DNA of 49,227 bases from Kofleriaceae bacterium (GCA_013368795.1 JABFXX010000103.1:1-49227); one strand, 5' to 3'; positions 1 to 10,816 are shown, numbered from the stretch's first letter. Numbers and translations are program-made. Notes: generated by a model not told the origin, from the sequence alone.

Positions 1-8
1 GGTGCAGG

Positions 9-1016
9 TCAGAGAGTCGGCACGAGCGTCGCGTAGTCGGTGAAGCGCGTCGCCATGCCCGCGGCGATCTGCGAGCTCGTCTCGTCGTCGAACTCGGGGC
101 CCTTGATGAAGATGCGATCGGGCGAGAGGCCCGCGTTGCCGTACGCCGCGATGTCGCTCGCGCGGTTGCCGACGCCGGCGGACAGCTCGAACGCGGACAG
201 CGACATGAGGAGCTCGGTCTTGAGCGCGATCGTCTCGTCGCCGGGCAGCGTGACGATCGCCGTCGGCATCTTCAGCGGTCCCTTCGGGAAGCCCTTCGCC
301 GCGAACCAGTCGCGCGTGTCCTGCGTGAACCGATCGCCGCGGGCGGTGACGTAGACGATCAGCGCGCCGCGCGATGCGGCGGCCGCGAGCGCCGCGGGTG
401 CATCGGGATGGGCGGCGACGTCGCCGCCGAGCGCGAGCCACGTCGGATATGCGTTCTCCGACTCGGTCAGCGTGCCGTCGACATCGGCGACGACGACCGG
501 CGTGCCGCTCGGTGCGACGAGCCCGACAAACGGTACGCCGCTGCGATCGCCGACGACCGAGAGGTAGAGATCGTGGAGCCCGCTAGGCAGGCGCTGCGCA
601 CCGGACAGCGTCATCGTGAAGCGGCCCTCGTCGTCGGTCGTCGCGCGGCCGAGGTTGCGCCACGTGCCGCTCGCGCACACGAACACGTCGACGTCCTCGT
701 CCTCGAGGTCCTTGTCGGTCGGGCCATAGGTGAGGCGGCCGCCGAGCGTCTGGAGCGCGTCCTCGGCCGCGGCGACGAGATCGATGCCGCGGTGGTGAGG
801 ATCGAGGCTGGCGTAGAGCGAGCTCGTCGTGTGTCGCCACGAGCCCGCCGGGCCGGCGTTCGGCGCGGCGGTGCAAGCCGCGTCCGGCGGCGGCGGGACG
901 ACCGGGTCTTCTTCTTCGTCGTCGTCTTCCGCCTGGCCGTCATCGTCTGTGGGACCCGCCACATCGAGCGTGCAGGCCATCAGATGGATGACGATGAGGA
1001 GGCGAAGACTGCGCAT
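9..1016 (-). CDS. App1/LNS2-like HAD-fold lipoprotein (phosphatidate phosphatase-like)
   Basis: Predicted lipoprotein of 335 aa. A short hydrophobic leader ends in a lipobox (LMAC, Cys15), followed by a very acidic linker (about residues 23-40) and a Pro run. Residues about 65-170 look like a beta-sandwich with the stretch DDEGRFTM, and the HAD catalytic motif DVDGT lies near 178-182. That order (sandwich, then DxDGT) is the layout of App1/LNS2-type phosphatidate phosphatases. The ATG at 1016 is preferred; a TTG three codons upstream is also open. It has a clear paralogue in this window at 39576-40508, which has an ordinary signal peptide instead of a lipobox. The fold is well supported. The substrate is inferred from family resemblance, and the envelope location from the lipobox. 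Confidence 0.75.
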   Translation of the reverse strand: MRSLRLLIVIHLMACTLDVAGPTDDDGQAEDDDEEEDPVVPPPPDAACTAAPNAGPAGSWRHTTSSLYASLDPHHRGIDLVAAAEDALQTLGGRLTYGPTDKDLEDEDVDVFVCASGTWRNLGRATTDDEGRFTMTLSGAQRLPSGLHDLYLSVVGDRSGVPFVGLVAPSGTPVVVADVDGTLTESENAYPTWLALGGDVAAHPDAPAALAAAASRGALIVYVTARGDRFTQDTRDWFAAKGFPKGPLKMPTAIVTLPGDETIALKTELLMSLSAFELSAGVGNRASDIAAYGNAGLSPDRIFIKGPEFDDETSSQIAAGMATRFTDYATLVPTL

Positions 1017-1108
1017 GTCCGGCAAGACCTAGCAGCGGCCGGACCAGCGGCTAACCCCGCGAGCTCTCGTCGAGACTGTCGAAGATTCCGTCGAGGAACT
1101 GACAGATC

Positions 1109-2361
1109 TCAGCTCAAGGTGCCGGGATTCATGATGCGGTTGGGATCCAGGGTGTCGCGGAGAGCGCGGAGGTAGGCGTCGAGCTTCACCGCGCGGGCAC
1201 CGAGGAGCCAGGCGCCAGCGGCGTCGGCGGCGCGCTCGATCGCGGCGCACGTCGTGTCGTCGGCGGGGACGCCGTCGCGCTCGATCGTGAAGAACATCAC
1301 CGCGCCGTCCGGATCGAAGCGCGAGACGTGTGCGCGCGCGATCGCGCCGAGCCGTGCGGCCTCCGCGTTGACCGCAGCGTAGACCGGGCGCAGCTTGCCC
1401 GGCGTCGCCATGATCTGCAGCGTCGGCGCGGGACCGGGCGTCGGCTCGCCCGCGTGGAGGCGACGCCACCACAGATCGGCGAGCGCGTGATCGGTGATCG
1501 TGCCGCCCTCGGCGAGCACCGCGCTCGTGATGAGATCGCGATCGCACGCGGCGAGATCGGTGGGACCCGCGGTGCCCGCACAGACGAGCGTGTTGCCCGG
1601 CGGCAGCACGAGGCCGTCGAAGTGGCGCGCGGCCTCGCCGGCATCGTAGATGCGCAGGCCCGACGGTGCGGCCTCCTCGCGGAGTGCGAACAGCACCGCG
1701 GACACGGCGGCATCGAACGAGGGCAGGAGGTACGCGGCGACGAGGCGCGCCTCGGGCTTCTTGTGGATGCGCAGCACCGCGCTCGTGATGAAGCCGATCG
1801 TGCCCTCGCTGCCGCACAGCGCGCGAGCGAGATCGGGGCCGGTCGAGCGGCGAGGCGCGACGCGCGTGTGGACGGTGCGGCCGTCGGCGAGCACGGCCGA
1901 CACACCGACGACAGCGTCCTCGAAGAAGCCGTGCCGCGCGCTCGACTTGCCCGGCGTGCGCACCGCGAGGATGCCGCCGAGCGACGACGTGAGGACGACC
2001 GGCGGGTAGTCGCCGATCGACAGGCCGCGCGGCGTGAGGATGCGCTCGAGATCGAGCCCGGTGATGCCGGCCTGCGCGTGAACGAGCAGCGAGTGCTCGT
2101 CGAGCTGGAGCACCTGGTCGAGGCGGCGCGTCGAGATGAACACGCGCGAGCGCTCGCCCTTCGGATCCTTGTCGACGCGCGACGGCCGGCCACCCGCGCC
2201 GACGGGATGGATCGCGGCACCGGCATCACCCGCGCGACGCACGACCTCGGCGACCTCGGCGGCAGAGCCGGGCGTCACGCGATAGCACGGCGGATCGGCG
2301 AAGTCGGGCAGGGGCTCGACGTTCTCCGCACCGACGGCGGCCTCGAGCTCGGGGACGAGAT

Positions 2362-2365
<4 letters not shown>
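1109..2365 (-). CDS. FAD-binding (PCMH-type) oxidase, GlcD/GlcE-like
   Basis: Protein of 418 aa of the FAD-linked oxidase family. The N-terminal half is a PCMH FAD-binding domain, with the GAGGRPS flavin loop near residue 45, SSLGGILAVRTPG and the GSEGTIGFITSAVLRI block that closes the FAD domain. It ends in the family's typical DPNRIMNPG tail. Its ATG overlaps the stop of the upstream oxidase gene (ATGA at 2362-2365), so the two are very probably translationally coupled and may form a two-subunit enzyme like the GlcD/GlcE pair of glycolate oxidase. The substrate cannot be read from sequence. The AGPS-like partner raises the possibility of an ether-lipid or 2-hydroxyacid role. Confidence 0.8.
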
Positions 2366-4038
<1,673 letters not shown>

Positions 4039-4072
4039 CAGCTCGGCTCACCTCGCTGCTTGCGAGATGCCT

Positions 4073-5242
4073 TCAGGTCGCCGGCGGCGAGATCCGTCCC
4101 ACGAGCGTCCGAGCCGGGTACACCTTGATCCGCCCACCGCCACCTCCACCGCCGCCGCCGCCGTTGTTCGCACTCTCGCCGCTCTGGCCGCCGCTTGCCG
4201 CGACCGAGCCGTCGCCGCCGTTGCCGCCATCGAGCAGGCCCTGGCCGCCGCGCGCTCGCTGATCCCACTGCGTCGGCTCGCCGCCGTCGCCGCCGCCCGC
4301 GCTCTCGCCGCCGCCTGCGCCGTTCGCGTAGATGGTTCCGGATACGGTGATCGCCTGCGCGTCGAGACCGACGAGACCTCCGGAGCCGCCTCCACCGCCG
4401 CCGGACTTCGCCTGGCCGCGATGGCCGCGTCCGCCGTTTGCCTTCACGGTGCCGCTGATCGTGATCGTGTTGCCCGCGATCAGGTAGATCGCACCACCGC
4501 CGGCTCCCGCGGCGCCGCCGTTGCCGCCGTTGTTGCCGGTCCCGTCGCCGCCGGCACCGCCCGCGCAGCCACCGCGGATCGCGGTCAGCGCGGTGCCTTG
4601 CGCACCCGTGCCGCCGCCGACATCGCCGGCGCCACCCGTGCCGCCGCCGGTCCCGAATCCGCCGCCGCCACCGCCGCCCGCGCCTGCGTTCGCGCTGTTC
4701 GACGGATCGTTCGTGCCCTTCATCGCGCTCGCGCACGCGCCGGTGCCCGCGCCCGCGCCGAGCGAGGTATCGATCGTCGACACGTCGAGCGTGCCGGTCG
4801 CCGTCACGTCGATCGAATCGACCGCGAGCAGCACCATCGGCCGCGTCCCGCGATAGCGCACGCCGGCATCGATGATCACGCGGTTTGCCTGCTTGAGGCA
4901 CAGCTCCGGGTCGCCACCGGACTGCGGGATCACGCGATCGCAGTTGCTCGCGTTGCCGGTATCGATCGTGCCGGCGGTCGGATGGTAGTCGCCGGTCGGC
5001 AGGCCCGACGGCGGGTAGCACTGGACGAGCAGACCGACGCCGAAGCAGCTCTCGCCGGGCGGCGAGTCGGGCCGCGCATCCGCGATCGGTGCATCGATAT
5101 CGACGTTGGATCCATCGCCGCCGTCCCCCGTCATCGCGACATTGGTACTGCCGTGCTCGAAACCGCACGCCGTCGCGCTACCGGAGACGGCAAGCCAGAA
5201 CGCGAGCGTTGCGTGCTTGCGGGCCGTCACGGCGGCCAGCAT
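4073..5242 (-). CDS. Gly-rich lipoprotein, paralogue A
   Basis: Predicted lipoprotein of 389 aa with lipobox ATAC (Cys26; Cys22 if the in-frame GTG at codon 5 is used) and an Asp/Gly-rich linker. A Cys-containing segment (residues about 62-120) precedes a region of short hydrophobic beta-strands (VLLAVDSIDVTATGTLDVS, IYLIAGNTITISGTVKANG) separated by long runs of Gly. The alternation suggests stacked beta-strands with flexible Gly loops, perhaps beta-helical. The same layout, including RGGC(A/P)GG and a GG(A/G)A(I/V)YL block, recurs in 6390-7547, so the two are paralogues. The start is 38 bp from the divergent dehydrogenase gene at 5281, leaving a very short shared promoter region. No function is known to me; a surface or matrix role is only a guess. 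Confidence 0.8.
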   Translation of the reverse strand: MLAAVTARKHATLAFWLAVSGSATACGFEHGSTNVAMTGDGGDGSNVDIDAPIADARPDSPPGESCFGVGLLVQCYPPSGLPTGDYHPTAGTIDTGNASNCDRVIPQSGGDPELCLKQANRVIIDAGVRYRGTRPMVLLAVDSIDVTATGTLDVSTIDTSLGAGAGTGACASAMKGTNDPSNSANAGAGGGGGGGFGTGGGTGGAGDVGGGTGAQGTALTAIRGGCAGGAGGDGTGNNGGNGGAAGAGGGAIYLIAGNTITISGTVKANGGRGHRGQAKSGGGGGGSGGLVGLDAQAITVSGTIYANGAGGGESAGGGDGGEPTQWDQRARGGQGLLDGGNGGDGSVAASGGQSGESANNGGGGGGGGGGRIKVYPARTLVGRISPPAT

Positions 5243-5280
5243 ACAGCGTCAGCCGGGCGTGTTTGACGTATCTTCCGCGC

Positions 5281-6168
5281 GTGACGCTACCCTCCCTCGA
5301 CCAAGTACGCACGATCGCGGTCATCGGCGCCGGCACCATGGGCCACGGCATCGCCCACGTCGCCGCCGTGATGGGCGCCAACGTTCACCTCTACGACGCG
5401 CTCGCCGGTGCGGCCGTCGCCGGCATCGACAAGATCTCGAAGAATCTGGCCAAGGGCGTCGAGCTGGGGAAGGTGAGCGCTGCAGATCGGGACGCGGCGC
5501 TCGCCCGCCTCTCCGCGCACGACACGCTCGAGGCGACCTGTGCCGGTGTCGACTGCGTGATCGAAGCGGTGCCCGAGCGCATCGAGCTCAAGCGGGAGAT
5601 CTTCGCCGCGATCGATGACGCTGCGCCGAAGCACGCGCTGCTCGCGACGAACACGTCGTCGCTTCCGATCGCCGACATCGCAGCGGCGGTGCGCGACGGC
5701 AGCCGCCTCGTCGGCATGCACTTCTTCAACCCGGTGCACGTGATGAAGCTCGTCGAGATCGTGCGCCATTCGACGGCGAGCCCGGCGGCGGTCGCGCTCG
5801 CGGTCGCGCTCGCCGAGAAGATGGGCAAGACGCCGATCACGGTGACCGATAGCCCTGGCTTCGCGTCGAGCCGCCTCGGCCTCGTGATCGGTCTCGAGGC
5901 GATGCGCATGGTCGAGGCGGGCGTCGCGTCGGCGGCCGACATCGACACCGCGATGAAGCTCGGCTACGGCCACCCGATGGGCCCGCTCGAGCTGACGGAT
6001 CTCGTCGGCCTCGACGTGCGGCTCGGCATCGCCGAGTACCTCGCGACGTCGATCGGTCCGAGCTTCACGCCGCCGCAGGTGCTGCGCGACAAGGTCGCCG
6101 AGGGCAAGCTCGGCAAGAAGTCCGGCGAGGGCTTCTATCGCTGGTCCAAGGACGGCAAGAAGCTGTAA
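5281..6168 (+). CDS. 3-hydroxybutyryl-CoA dehydrogenase
   Basis: NAD(P)-dependent 3-hydroxyacyl-CoA dehydrogenase of 295 aa, the normal length for the single-domain bacterial enzyme (Hbd/PaaH type). It oxidises (S)-3-hydroxyacyl-CoA, or reduces acetoacetyl-CoA, in short-chain fatty-acid or butyrate metabolism. The Rossmann motif VIGAGTMGHGIA is at 14-25, the NTSSLPI substrate loop at 124-130, the catalytic His in GMHFFNPV (His147) and Glu159 in KLVEIV. The C-terminal helical domain has GYGHPMGPLELTDLVGLD and ends GEGFYRW. A GTG start at 5281 gives the expected length; upstream codons in frame show no family similarity. It stands alone, flanked by two Gly-rich lipoprotein genes on the other strand, with a repeat element directly after its stop. 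Confidence 0.92.
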   Translation: MTLPSLDQVRTIAVIGAGTMGHGIAHVAAVMGANVHLYDALAGAAVAGIDKISKNLAKGVELGKVSAADRDAALARLSAHDTLEATCAGVDCVIEAVPERIELKREIFAAIDDAAPKHALLATNTSSLPIADIAAAVRDGSRLVGMHFFNPVHVMKLVEIVRHSTASPAAVALAVALAEKMGKTPITVTDSPGFASSRLGLVIGLEAMRMVEAGVASAADIDTAMKLGYGHPMGPLELTDLVGLDVRLGIAEYLATSIGPSFTPPQVLRDKVAEGKLGKKSGEGFYRWSKDGKKL

Positions 6169-6173
6169 TCGTC

Positions 6174-6376
6174 CGGGGACGGTCTTAAGTTCGTTAAGTT
6201 ACGACGCGCAACTTCGCGTGATCACTGATCCGTGAACCACCAAGTTTTACTTGCAGTCTGATTGCAAAAACAGGCCGGCCGAGCGCTGCGGGACAACAAC
6301 TTAAAGTTACCGGTACGTGCTCGTGTTCTTTTGCGCGGTTACGTACCGCAACTTAATCAACTTAAGACCGTCCCCG
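6174..6376. mobile_element. MITE/REPIN-like element with 27-bp terminal inverted repeats
   Basis: A 203-bp stretch bounded by near-perfect inverted repeats: 6174-6200 begins CGGGGACGGTCTTAAGTT, and 6350-6376 ends AACTTAAGACCGTCCCCG, with 25 of 27 positions pairing. It contains no coding frame worth calling and is visibly richer in A/T than the surroundings. Inside the right end, CGGTACGT (6311-6318) pairs with ACGTACCG (6341-6348); inside the left end, AAGTT (6196-6200) pairs with AACTT (6210-6214). Several further AACTT/AAGTT copies lie between. GGGGACGGT-type ends resemble those I associate with IS200-like/REP-associated Y1 transposases, so this is probably a non-autonomous element mobilised in trans. 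It fills the gap between two convergent stop codons and may also act as a two-way terminator. No clear target duplication was seen. Confidence 0.7.
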
Positions 6377-6389
6377 ATTTTAGACGCGT

Positions 6390-7547
6390 CTAGTTCAGCT
6401 GCGGCGTCGGCGACACGTTGTTCGCCGGAATGGCCTGACCGGACAGCACGCGGATCACGCCGACGCTGCCGCCGCCGGCCGCGCCACCGTTGCCGGTGTT
6501 CGTCGCCGAGCCGGCAGCTGTCGACTTGAAGCCGCCCGCGCCGCCGGCCGAGCTACCGCCGCCGCTTGCCGGTCCGCCCGCTGCAGCCATGTTGAGCACG
6601 CTCGGGTCGCTGCCGTCGGCACCGTCGGTGCCATTGCCGGCGCCACCGCCACCACCGCCACCGTTTGCGACCAGCTGGCCGCTCGCGCCGACGCGGATCG
6701 AGCCGGCGTGGATGAGGATCATGCCGCCCGAGCCGCCGCCACCGCCGCCGCCCTTGGAGCTGTTGCCACCGTTGCCGCCGGCGCCCGACGCGTCGACCAC
6801 GCCGTCGACGATCAGCTCGCCGCGCGTGAGGAGATAGACGGCGCCGCCGCCGGAGCTGCCGGCCGCGCGCTCGCCGCCGTTCTGTGCGCCGTCGCCGTCG
6901 CCGCCGAAGCCGCCGGGACAGCCGCCGCGCAGCTTGTCGACGGGAATGGAGGCCGGAGGTATCGGAGTACCACCGGTGCCGGCCGCGCCAGGTGCACCCG
7001 CGCCGCCTGATGCGCCGAAGCTGCCGCCCGCGCCGCCACCGGCGCCGCCGAGGCTGTCGCTCCCCGAGAGCGTCGTCGCCGGGCCGCAATCGGTCGGGTT
7101 CGCCCCCGGGCCGTTGCCGGCGGTCCGGCCGCTCGTGACGTCGAGCGTCGATCCGGCGTTGATGCGCAGCGTGGTGACCGCGAGCAGGACGAGCGGCTTG
7201 TCGCCGCTGACACCGACCAGCGTGCTGCCGAGGGAGATGGTGTCCGCCGCGATCACGCACGCGGCGACCGGGTTCGCACCGACCATCATCGTCGTGCCCT
7301 CGCCGCTATCGCACGAGCTCGGGCCGTCGGTGTCGACGTCGTTCAGCGACTTCGTGCCCGCCGGCATCGACTGCATGCAGATCGTGAATGGCGCCCGACC
7401 GAAGCAGAGCGGATCGAACGCGTCGGGCGGCGTGTCGATGATCGAGCCGTCGGTCGCGTCGTCGGTCGGGCCGCCGTCGCGCAACGCGGCCCCATGATCG
7501 AAGCCACATCCCGCGGCCATCACCAGGAGGAGCCCATGCACCCGCAC
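6390..7547 (-). CDS. Gly-rich lipoprotein, paralogue B
   Basis: Predicted lipoprotein of 385 aa from a GTG start, with lipobox AAGC (Cys14), then an Asp/Gly linker and a segment with Cys residues (CFGRAPFTIC). The rest alternates short beta-strand stretches (PLVLLAVTTLRINAGSTLDV, AVYLLTRGELIVDGVVDASG) with long Gly/Ala-rich runs. Order and motifs match 4073-5242, including the CGF start of the mature protein and the RGGC(P/A)GGFGGDG segment, so the two arose by duplication. It lies downstream of the RND transporter gene's start region on neither operon side: the transporter ends 17 bp upstream of it in the opposite reading order, that is, this gene's start (7547) is 17 bp from the transporter's stop (7565), so the transporter may read through into it. 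Function unknown. Confidence 0.8.
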   Translation of the reverse strand: MRVHGLLLVMAAGCGFDHGAALRDGGPTDDATDGSIIDTPPDAFDPLCFGRAPFTICMQSMPAGTKSLNDVDTDGPSSCDSGEGTTMMVGANPVAACVIAADTISLGSTLVGVSGDKPLVLLAVTTLRINAGSTLDVTSGRTAGNGPGANPTDCGPATTLSGSDSLGGAGGGAGGSFGASGGAGAPGAAGTGGTPIPPASIPVDKLRGGCPGGFGGDGDGAQNGGERAAGSSGGGAVYLLTRGELIVDGVVDASGAGGNGGNSSKGGGGGGGSGGMILIHAGSIRVGASGQLVANGGGGGGGAGNGTDGADGSDPSVLNMAAAGGPASGGGSSAGGAGGFKSTAAGSATNTGNGGAAGGGSVGVIRVLSGQAIPANNVSPTPQLN

Positions 7548-7564
7548 GGGCCGATTCTAAGGCA

Positions 7565-10051
7565 TCAGGCGGCGCGGGATGCAGGCGCTTCGATGCGACC
7601 GTGACGCTTGTTACCGACTGCCAGGAGCGCCGGTACGAGGATAAGTGCGGTCAGGACGGTCGTGACCTCACCGATGAGCGACGCCGAACCGAAGCCACGG
7701 ATCGCGAGGTTCTCGCTGACGAGCAGCGAGCCGTAGCCGATCATCGTCGTCAACGAGCAGACGAACACCGCGCTGCCGCTCGTGCGCAGCGTCGTGATCG
7801 GGTCGGGTACCTCCTCGCTGTCGTGGCGGTGCGCGACGTTGATCGCGTAGTCGATGCCGAGGCCGAGCGTGATCGGCAGCGCGACAAAGTCGAGGAAGTT
7901 CACGTGCAGGCCGAGCAGCGCGCACACCGCGATCATGAGCAGCGAGCCGCCGAGCGTGCCCGCCATCACCGAGACGGCGCGACGGTTCCGACCGACGAGC
8001 AGCAGCACCATGATGATGAGGCCGCCGAGCGCGACCGCCGTGACGACCGGACCATCGCGCTCGATCGAGTCGACGATGTCCGCGAAGATGACGCTCGAGC
8101 CCGACGTCGTGACGGTCTCGCCATCGGGCAGATGGAGCTCGCGCACCGCGCTCGCGAAACGCATCAGATCCTTGCCGTTCCACTCGTCGAGATCGTTCGA
8201 CGGCCGGATCGCGATCATGTAGCCGATCTTCGACGGATCCTTCTCCGCGAACTTCTCGCGCATGCTCGCCGGCAAATCATTCGTCGTGTACGTACGCAGG
8301 TCGTCGGGCGGGCGCAGGTCGGCGATCTCGGCGCGATCCTCGTCGGGGAGATCGTCGATCGCTTGATCGATCAGCGCGCGGATCTCCGCGAGGATCGCGA
8401 GACGCTTGTCCTGATCGGCCGGCACGTAGACCGGCAGCGCGTCGACGAGACCGATCGTCTGCTCCTTGGCAGGCTTGCCCTTGTCGATCGTATGGAGCGC
8501 CTCGACGATCATCGGCACCTGGTCGAGGCGATCGGCGGCGATGAACGTGCGGCCCGAGATGCCGCGGCCGAAGTTCTTGTCGGACACCGCCATCCAGTTG
8601 CGCGCGGTGATCGCGTCCTTGCCCTCGGAGCGCAGGTTCCTGATGTTGTACTCGAACGGATCGGCCGCGATGTAGCGGTACGTGATCACGCCCGCGCCAA
8701 GGAACAGTAGGCACGCCGTCGCGACGACGACGGCCGAGCGGCGGAACCCGAACAGGCGGACGAGCGTGCCGCCGATGACCGGGTTGCCGTGGAAGATGCG
8801 CGTGTTGCGGCCGAAGCGCAGCATCAGCGCGGGGAGCAGCGTGTACGACGCGATCCAGCACAGCAGCATGCCGATCGCGCCGATCACTGCGAAGTCGGCG
8901 AAGCCCTTGAAGCTCGTCGCGGCGAGCGAGCCGTACGCGATCGCGGCGCCGAGCGAGGCGACCGCGGTCGGCCGCAGGGTGCCGGTGATCGCGCTCGCGA
9001 GCGCGTCGTCGACGTCGAGCCTGCGTCGCTCCTCGAGATAGCGCGCGATCAGGAAGATGCCGTAGTTGATGCCGTTGCCGGCGATGATCGCGCCGAGGAA
9101 CGCGGTCGCCGCGTTGAGGTGACCGACGGTGATCGCGGCGGCGCCGAATGCCGCGGCGGTCGCGATCGAGATCGTGCCGACGAGCATCACGAGCAGCGTC
9201 GCGCTGCGGAAGTAGAGCGCGAGCAGGAGCGCGACGAGCCCGGCGGTGACGAGGCTCGACAGCACGATGCCCTTCGTGATCGCCTTGTGCTCGGACAGCG
9301 CGGTGACGACGCCGCCCGTGAACCCGACCTTCACGCCGGGGTGATCGGCGATGACCTTCGCGCGGACGACCGACATCGTGTCGAGCAGCGCCTCGCCGCG
9401 CTTGGCGTCGGTCGATCGGAAGTTCGTCGCGACCTCGAGCTTGCCGACGAGGCCGTCGGCGGAGACGTTCGTCGGCCGATCGAGCTTGGCCTCGGCCTCC
9501 TTGCGTTTCTTGCGGAGCTCCTCGAGCTGCTCCTTGTCCTTCTTCGCGGCCTCTGCATCGTCCTCCTCGTCGCCGAGGTCGATATAGAGAGGGTTCGCCT
9601 TCAGCTTCGCATCGTCGACGCGATGCTGGAGCGCGTCGCGCGCCTTCGCTAGATCGGCGGCGTCGACGAGCAGGTGACGGTGCGCCTTGAGGAACGCGCG
9701 GCTCTCGGCATCGTCGCCCGAGACTCGCTCGATCAGCGGCGACTGCGCCGCGACGAGGCCGGCCTGCATCTGGGCGACCGCGGCCTCGCGCGCTTGCGGC
9801 GTCGGCGCATCGACGATGACGAGGACCGTGTCGCTCGTCTTGGCTCTCGCCTCGAGCTTACGAAGGTCTTGTACCGCGGGGACGTCCTGCGGGAGCAGGT
9901 ACGAGAAGTCCGCGAACAGAGGCAGTCGGAACGCGATCAGATAGATCGCTCCAACCAGAACGAGCGCGCTGCCGGCAATCACCGCGAGCGCGCGCCGGCG
10001 CAGCCACGCCACGTAACGGCGGGCTACCTTGTCGGGCGAGCGGTCGTCCAC
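7565..10051 (-). CDS. RND-superfamily transporter (HAE3/MMPL type)
   Basis: Inner-membrane transporter of 828 aa with the doubled RND layout. Transmembrane segment 1 is near 24-44, followed by a large periplasmic loop (about 45-240) with a charged coiled-coil-like stretch rich in Glu/Lys around 165-190. Five helices follow at about 245-405, helix 7 near 435-455, a second loop, and helices 8-12 at about 670-815. Blocks such as GIDYAINVAHRH and GNGINYGIFLIARYLEER are typical of the helix-4 and helix-10 regions of MMPL/HAE3 proteins. This family moves lipids, hopanoids or other hydrophobic molecules across the inner membrane using the proton gradient. The substrate is unknown. It is transcribed toward the Gly-rich lipoprotein B gene with a 17-bp gap. 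Confidence 0.9.
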   Translation of the reverse strand: MDDRSPDKVARRYVAWLRRRALAVIAGSALVLVGAIYLIAFRLPLFADFSYLLPQDVPAVQDLRKLEARAKTSDTVLVIVDAPTPQAREAAVAQMQAGLVAAQSPLIERVSGDDAESRAFLKAHRHLLVDAADLAKARDALQHRVDDAKLKANPLYIDLGDEEDDAEAAKKDKEQLEELRKKRKEAEAKLDRPTNVSADGLVGKLEVATNFRSTDAKRGEALLDTMSVVRAKVIADHPGVKVGFTGGVVTALSEHKAITKGIVLSSLVTAGLVALLLALYFRSATLLVMLVGTISIATAAAFGAAAITVGHLNAATAFLGAIIAGNGINYGIFLIARYLEERRRLDVDDALASAITGTLRPTAVASLGAAIAYGSLAATSFKGFADFAVIGAIGMLLCWIASYTLLPALMLRFGRNTRIFHGNPVIGGTLVRLFGFRRSAVVVATACLLFLGAGVITYRYIAADPFEYNIRNLRSEGKDAITARNWMAVSDKNFGRGISGRTFIAADRLDQVPMIVEALHTIDKGKPAKEQTIGLVDALPVYVPADQDKRLAILAEIRALIDQAIDDLPDEDRAEIADLRPPDDLRTYTTNDLPASMREKFAEKDPSKIGYMIAIRPSNDLDEWNGKDLMRFASAVRELHLPDGETVTTSGSSVIFADIVDSIERDGPVVTAVALGGLIIMVLLLVGRNRRAVSVMAGTLGGSLLMIAVCALLGLHVNFLDFVALPITLGLGIDYAINVAHRHDSEEVPDPITTLRTSGSAVFVCSLTTMIGYGSLLVSENLAIRGFGSASLIGEVTTVLTALILVPALLAVGNKRHGRIEAPASRAA

Positions 10052-10102
10052 GGGCGCAGACTAGCTCGCGACCCGGCTAGGTACCACCCGCTTAACTCAC
10101 CG

Positions 10103-10816
10103 TTACCAAAGCGCGCGTTGGCGCTTCGGAGCGCCGCGCCGCTCGGGACGTCCAAGTAGCTCGCGCCGGTTCTTCCGATCCTGGAGATCTTTCGCAGAGC
10201 GCTGCAGGTCCGGCGAGAGCGCGAACGATGCGATGTGCGCGAGCTCCGGCTTCTCTCGCGCGAGCTCGGCGATCGCGAGCGCGGTGTTCGGATCGACGGG
10301 GCGACCGTCGAGGCGAACCTCGAAGTGGAGATGCGGGCCGGTCGTCCGACCCGTCGAGCCGACCTGACCGATGCGCGTGCCCGCGGTGACGGCCGCGCCG
10401 ACCTTCGTCTCGATCTTACGCATGTGCGCGTAGCGCGTGATGACGCCACCGCCGTGGTCGATGAACACGACATTGCCGTAGCCGGCCCAGCGCTTCGCGA
10501 ACACGACCACGCCATTGCCGGCCGCGAGCACCGGCGTGCCGGGATCGGCGCGGAAGTCAGCACCCGCATGGAAGCGCTGGCCGCGCCGCCGGACCGGGTC
10601 CTCGCGCCAACCGTAGCCGGAGCTCTCGGTGCGCTCGACCGGCTCGGTCGTCAGGACCGAGAGGTCGGGGATCGCCGTGTCGTTCCAGCTCTCGAGCTTG
10701 TCGACGACTCCGTGGATGAAGTCGCGGAACGAGAGCTGCGCCTGGACCGTCGGTGCCGACTCCGCGGATGCGGTGGCGGGAACGAGGAAGGCGACGAGAG
10801 CGAGTACCCGGAGCAT
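10103..10816 (-). CDS. M23-family (LytM) peptidase
   Basis: Secreted peptidase of 237 aa. The signal peptide is MLRVLALVAFLVPATASA with cleavage near residue 18. The LytM domain covers about 80-175 and keeps all catalytic positions: HAGADF (His83, Asp87), His131 and HLHFEV (His162, His164). These coordinate one zinc, so it is probably an active endopeptidase that cuts peptide cross-links in peptidoglycan. A short N-terminal region (25-65) precedes the domain with no visible coiled coil, unlike EnvC-type activators. The C-terminus (200-237) is basic, rich in Arg/Lys. It is transcribed away from 10952-11425. The intervening 135 bp contains an imperfect dyad (CCTACAT at 10847, ATGTAGG at 10865) that could be a regulatory site. 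Confidence 0.88.
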   Translation of the reverse strand: MLRVLALVAFLVPATASAESAPTVQAQLSFRDFIHGVVDKLESWNDTAIPDLSVLTTEPVERTESSGYGWREDPVRRRGQRFHAGADFRADPGTPVLAAGNGVVVFAKRWAGYGNVVFIDHGGGVITRYAHMRKIETKVGAAVTAGTRIGQVGSTGRTTGPHLHFEVRLDGRPVDPNTALAIAELAREKPELAHIASFALSPDLQRSAKDLQDRKNRRELLGRPERRGAPKRQRALW

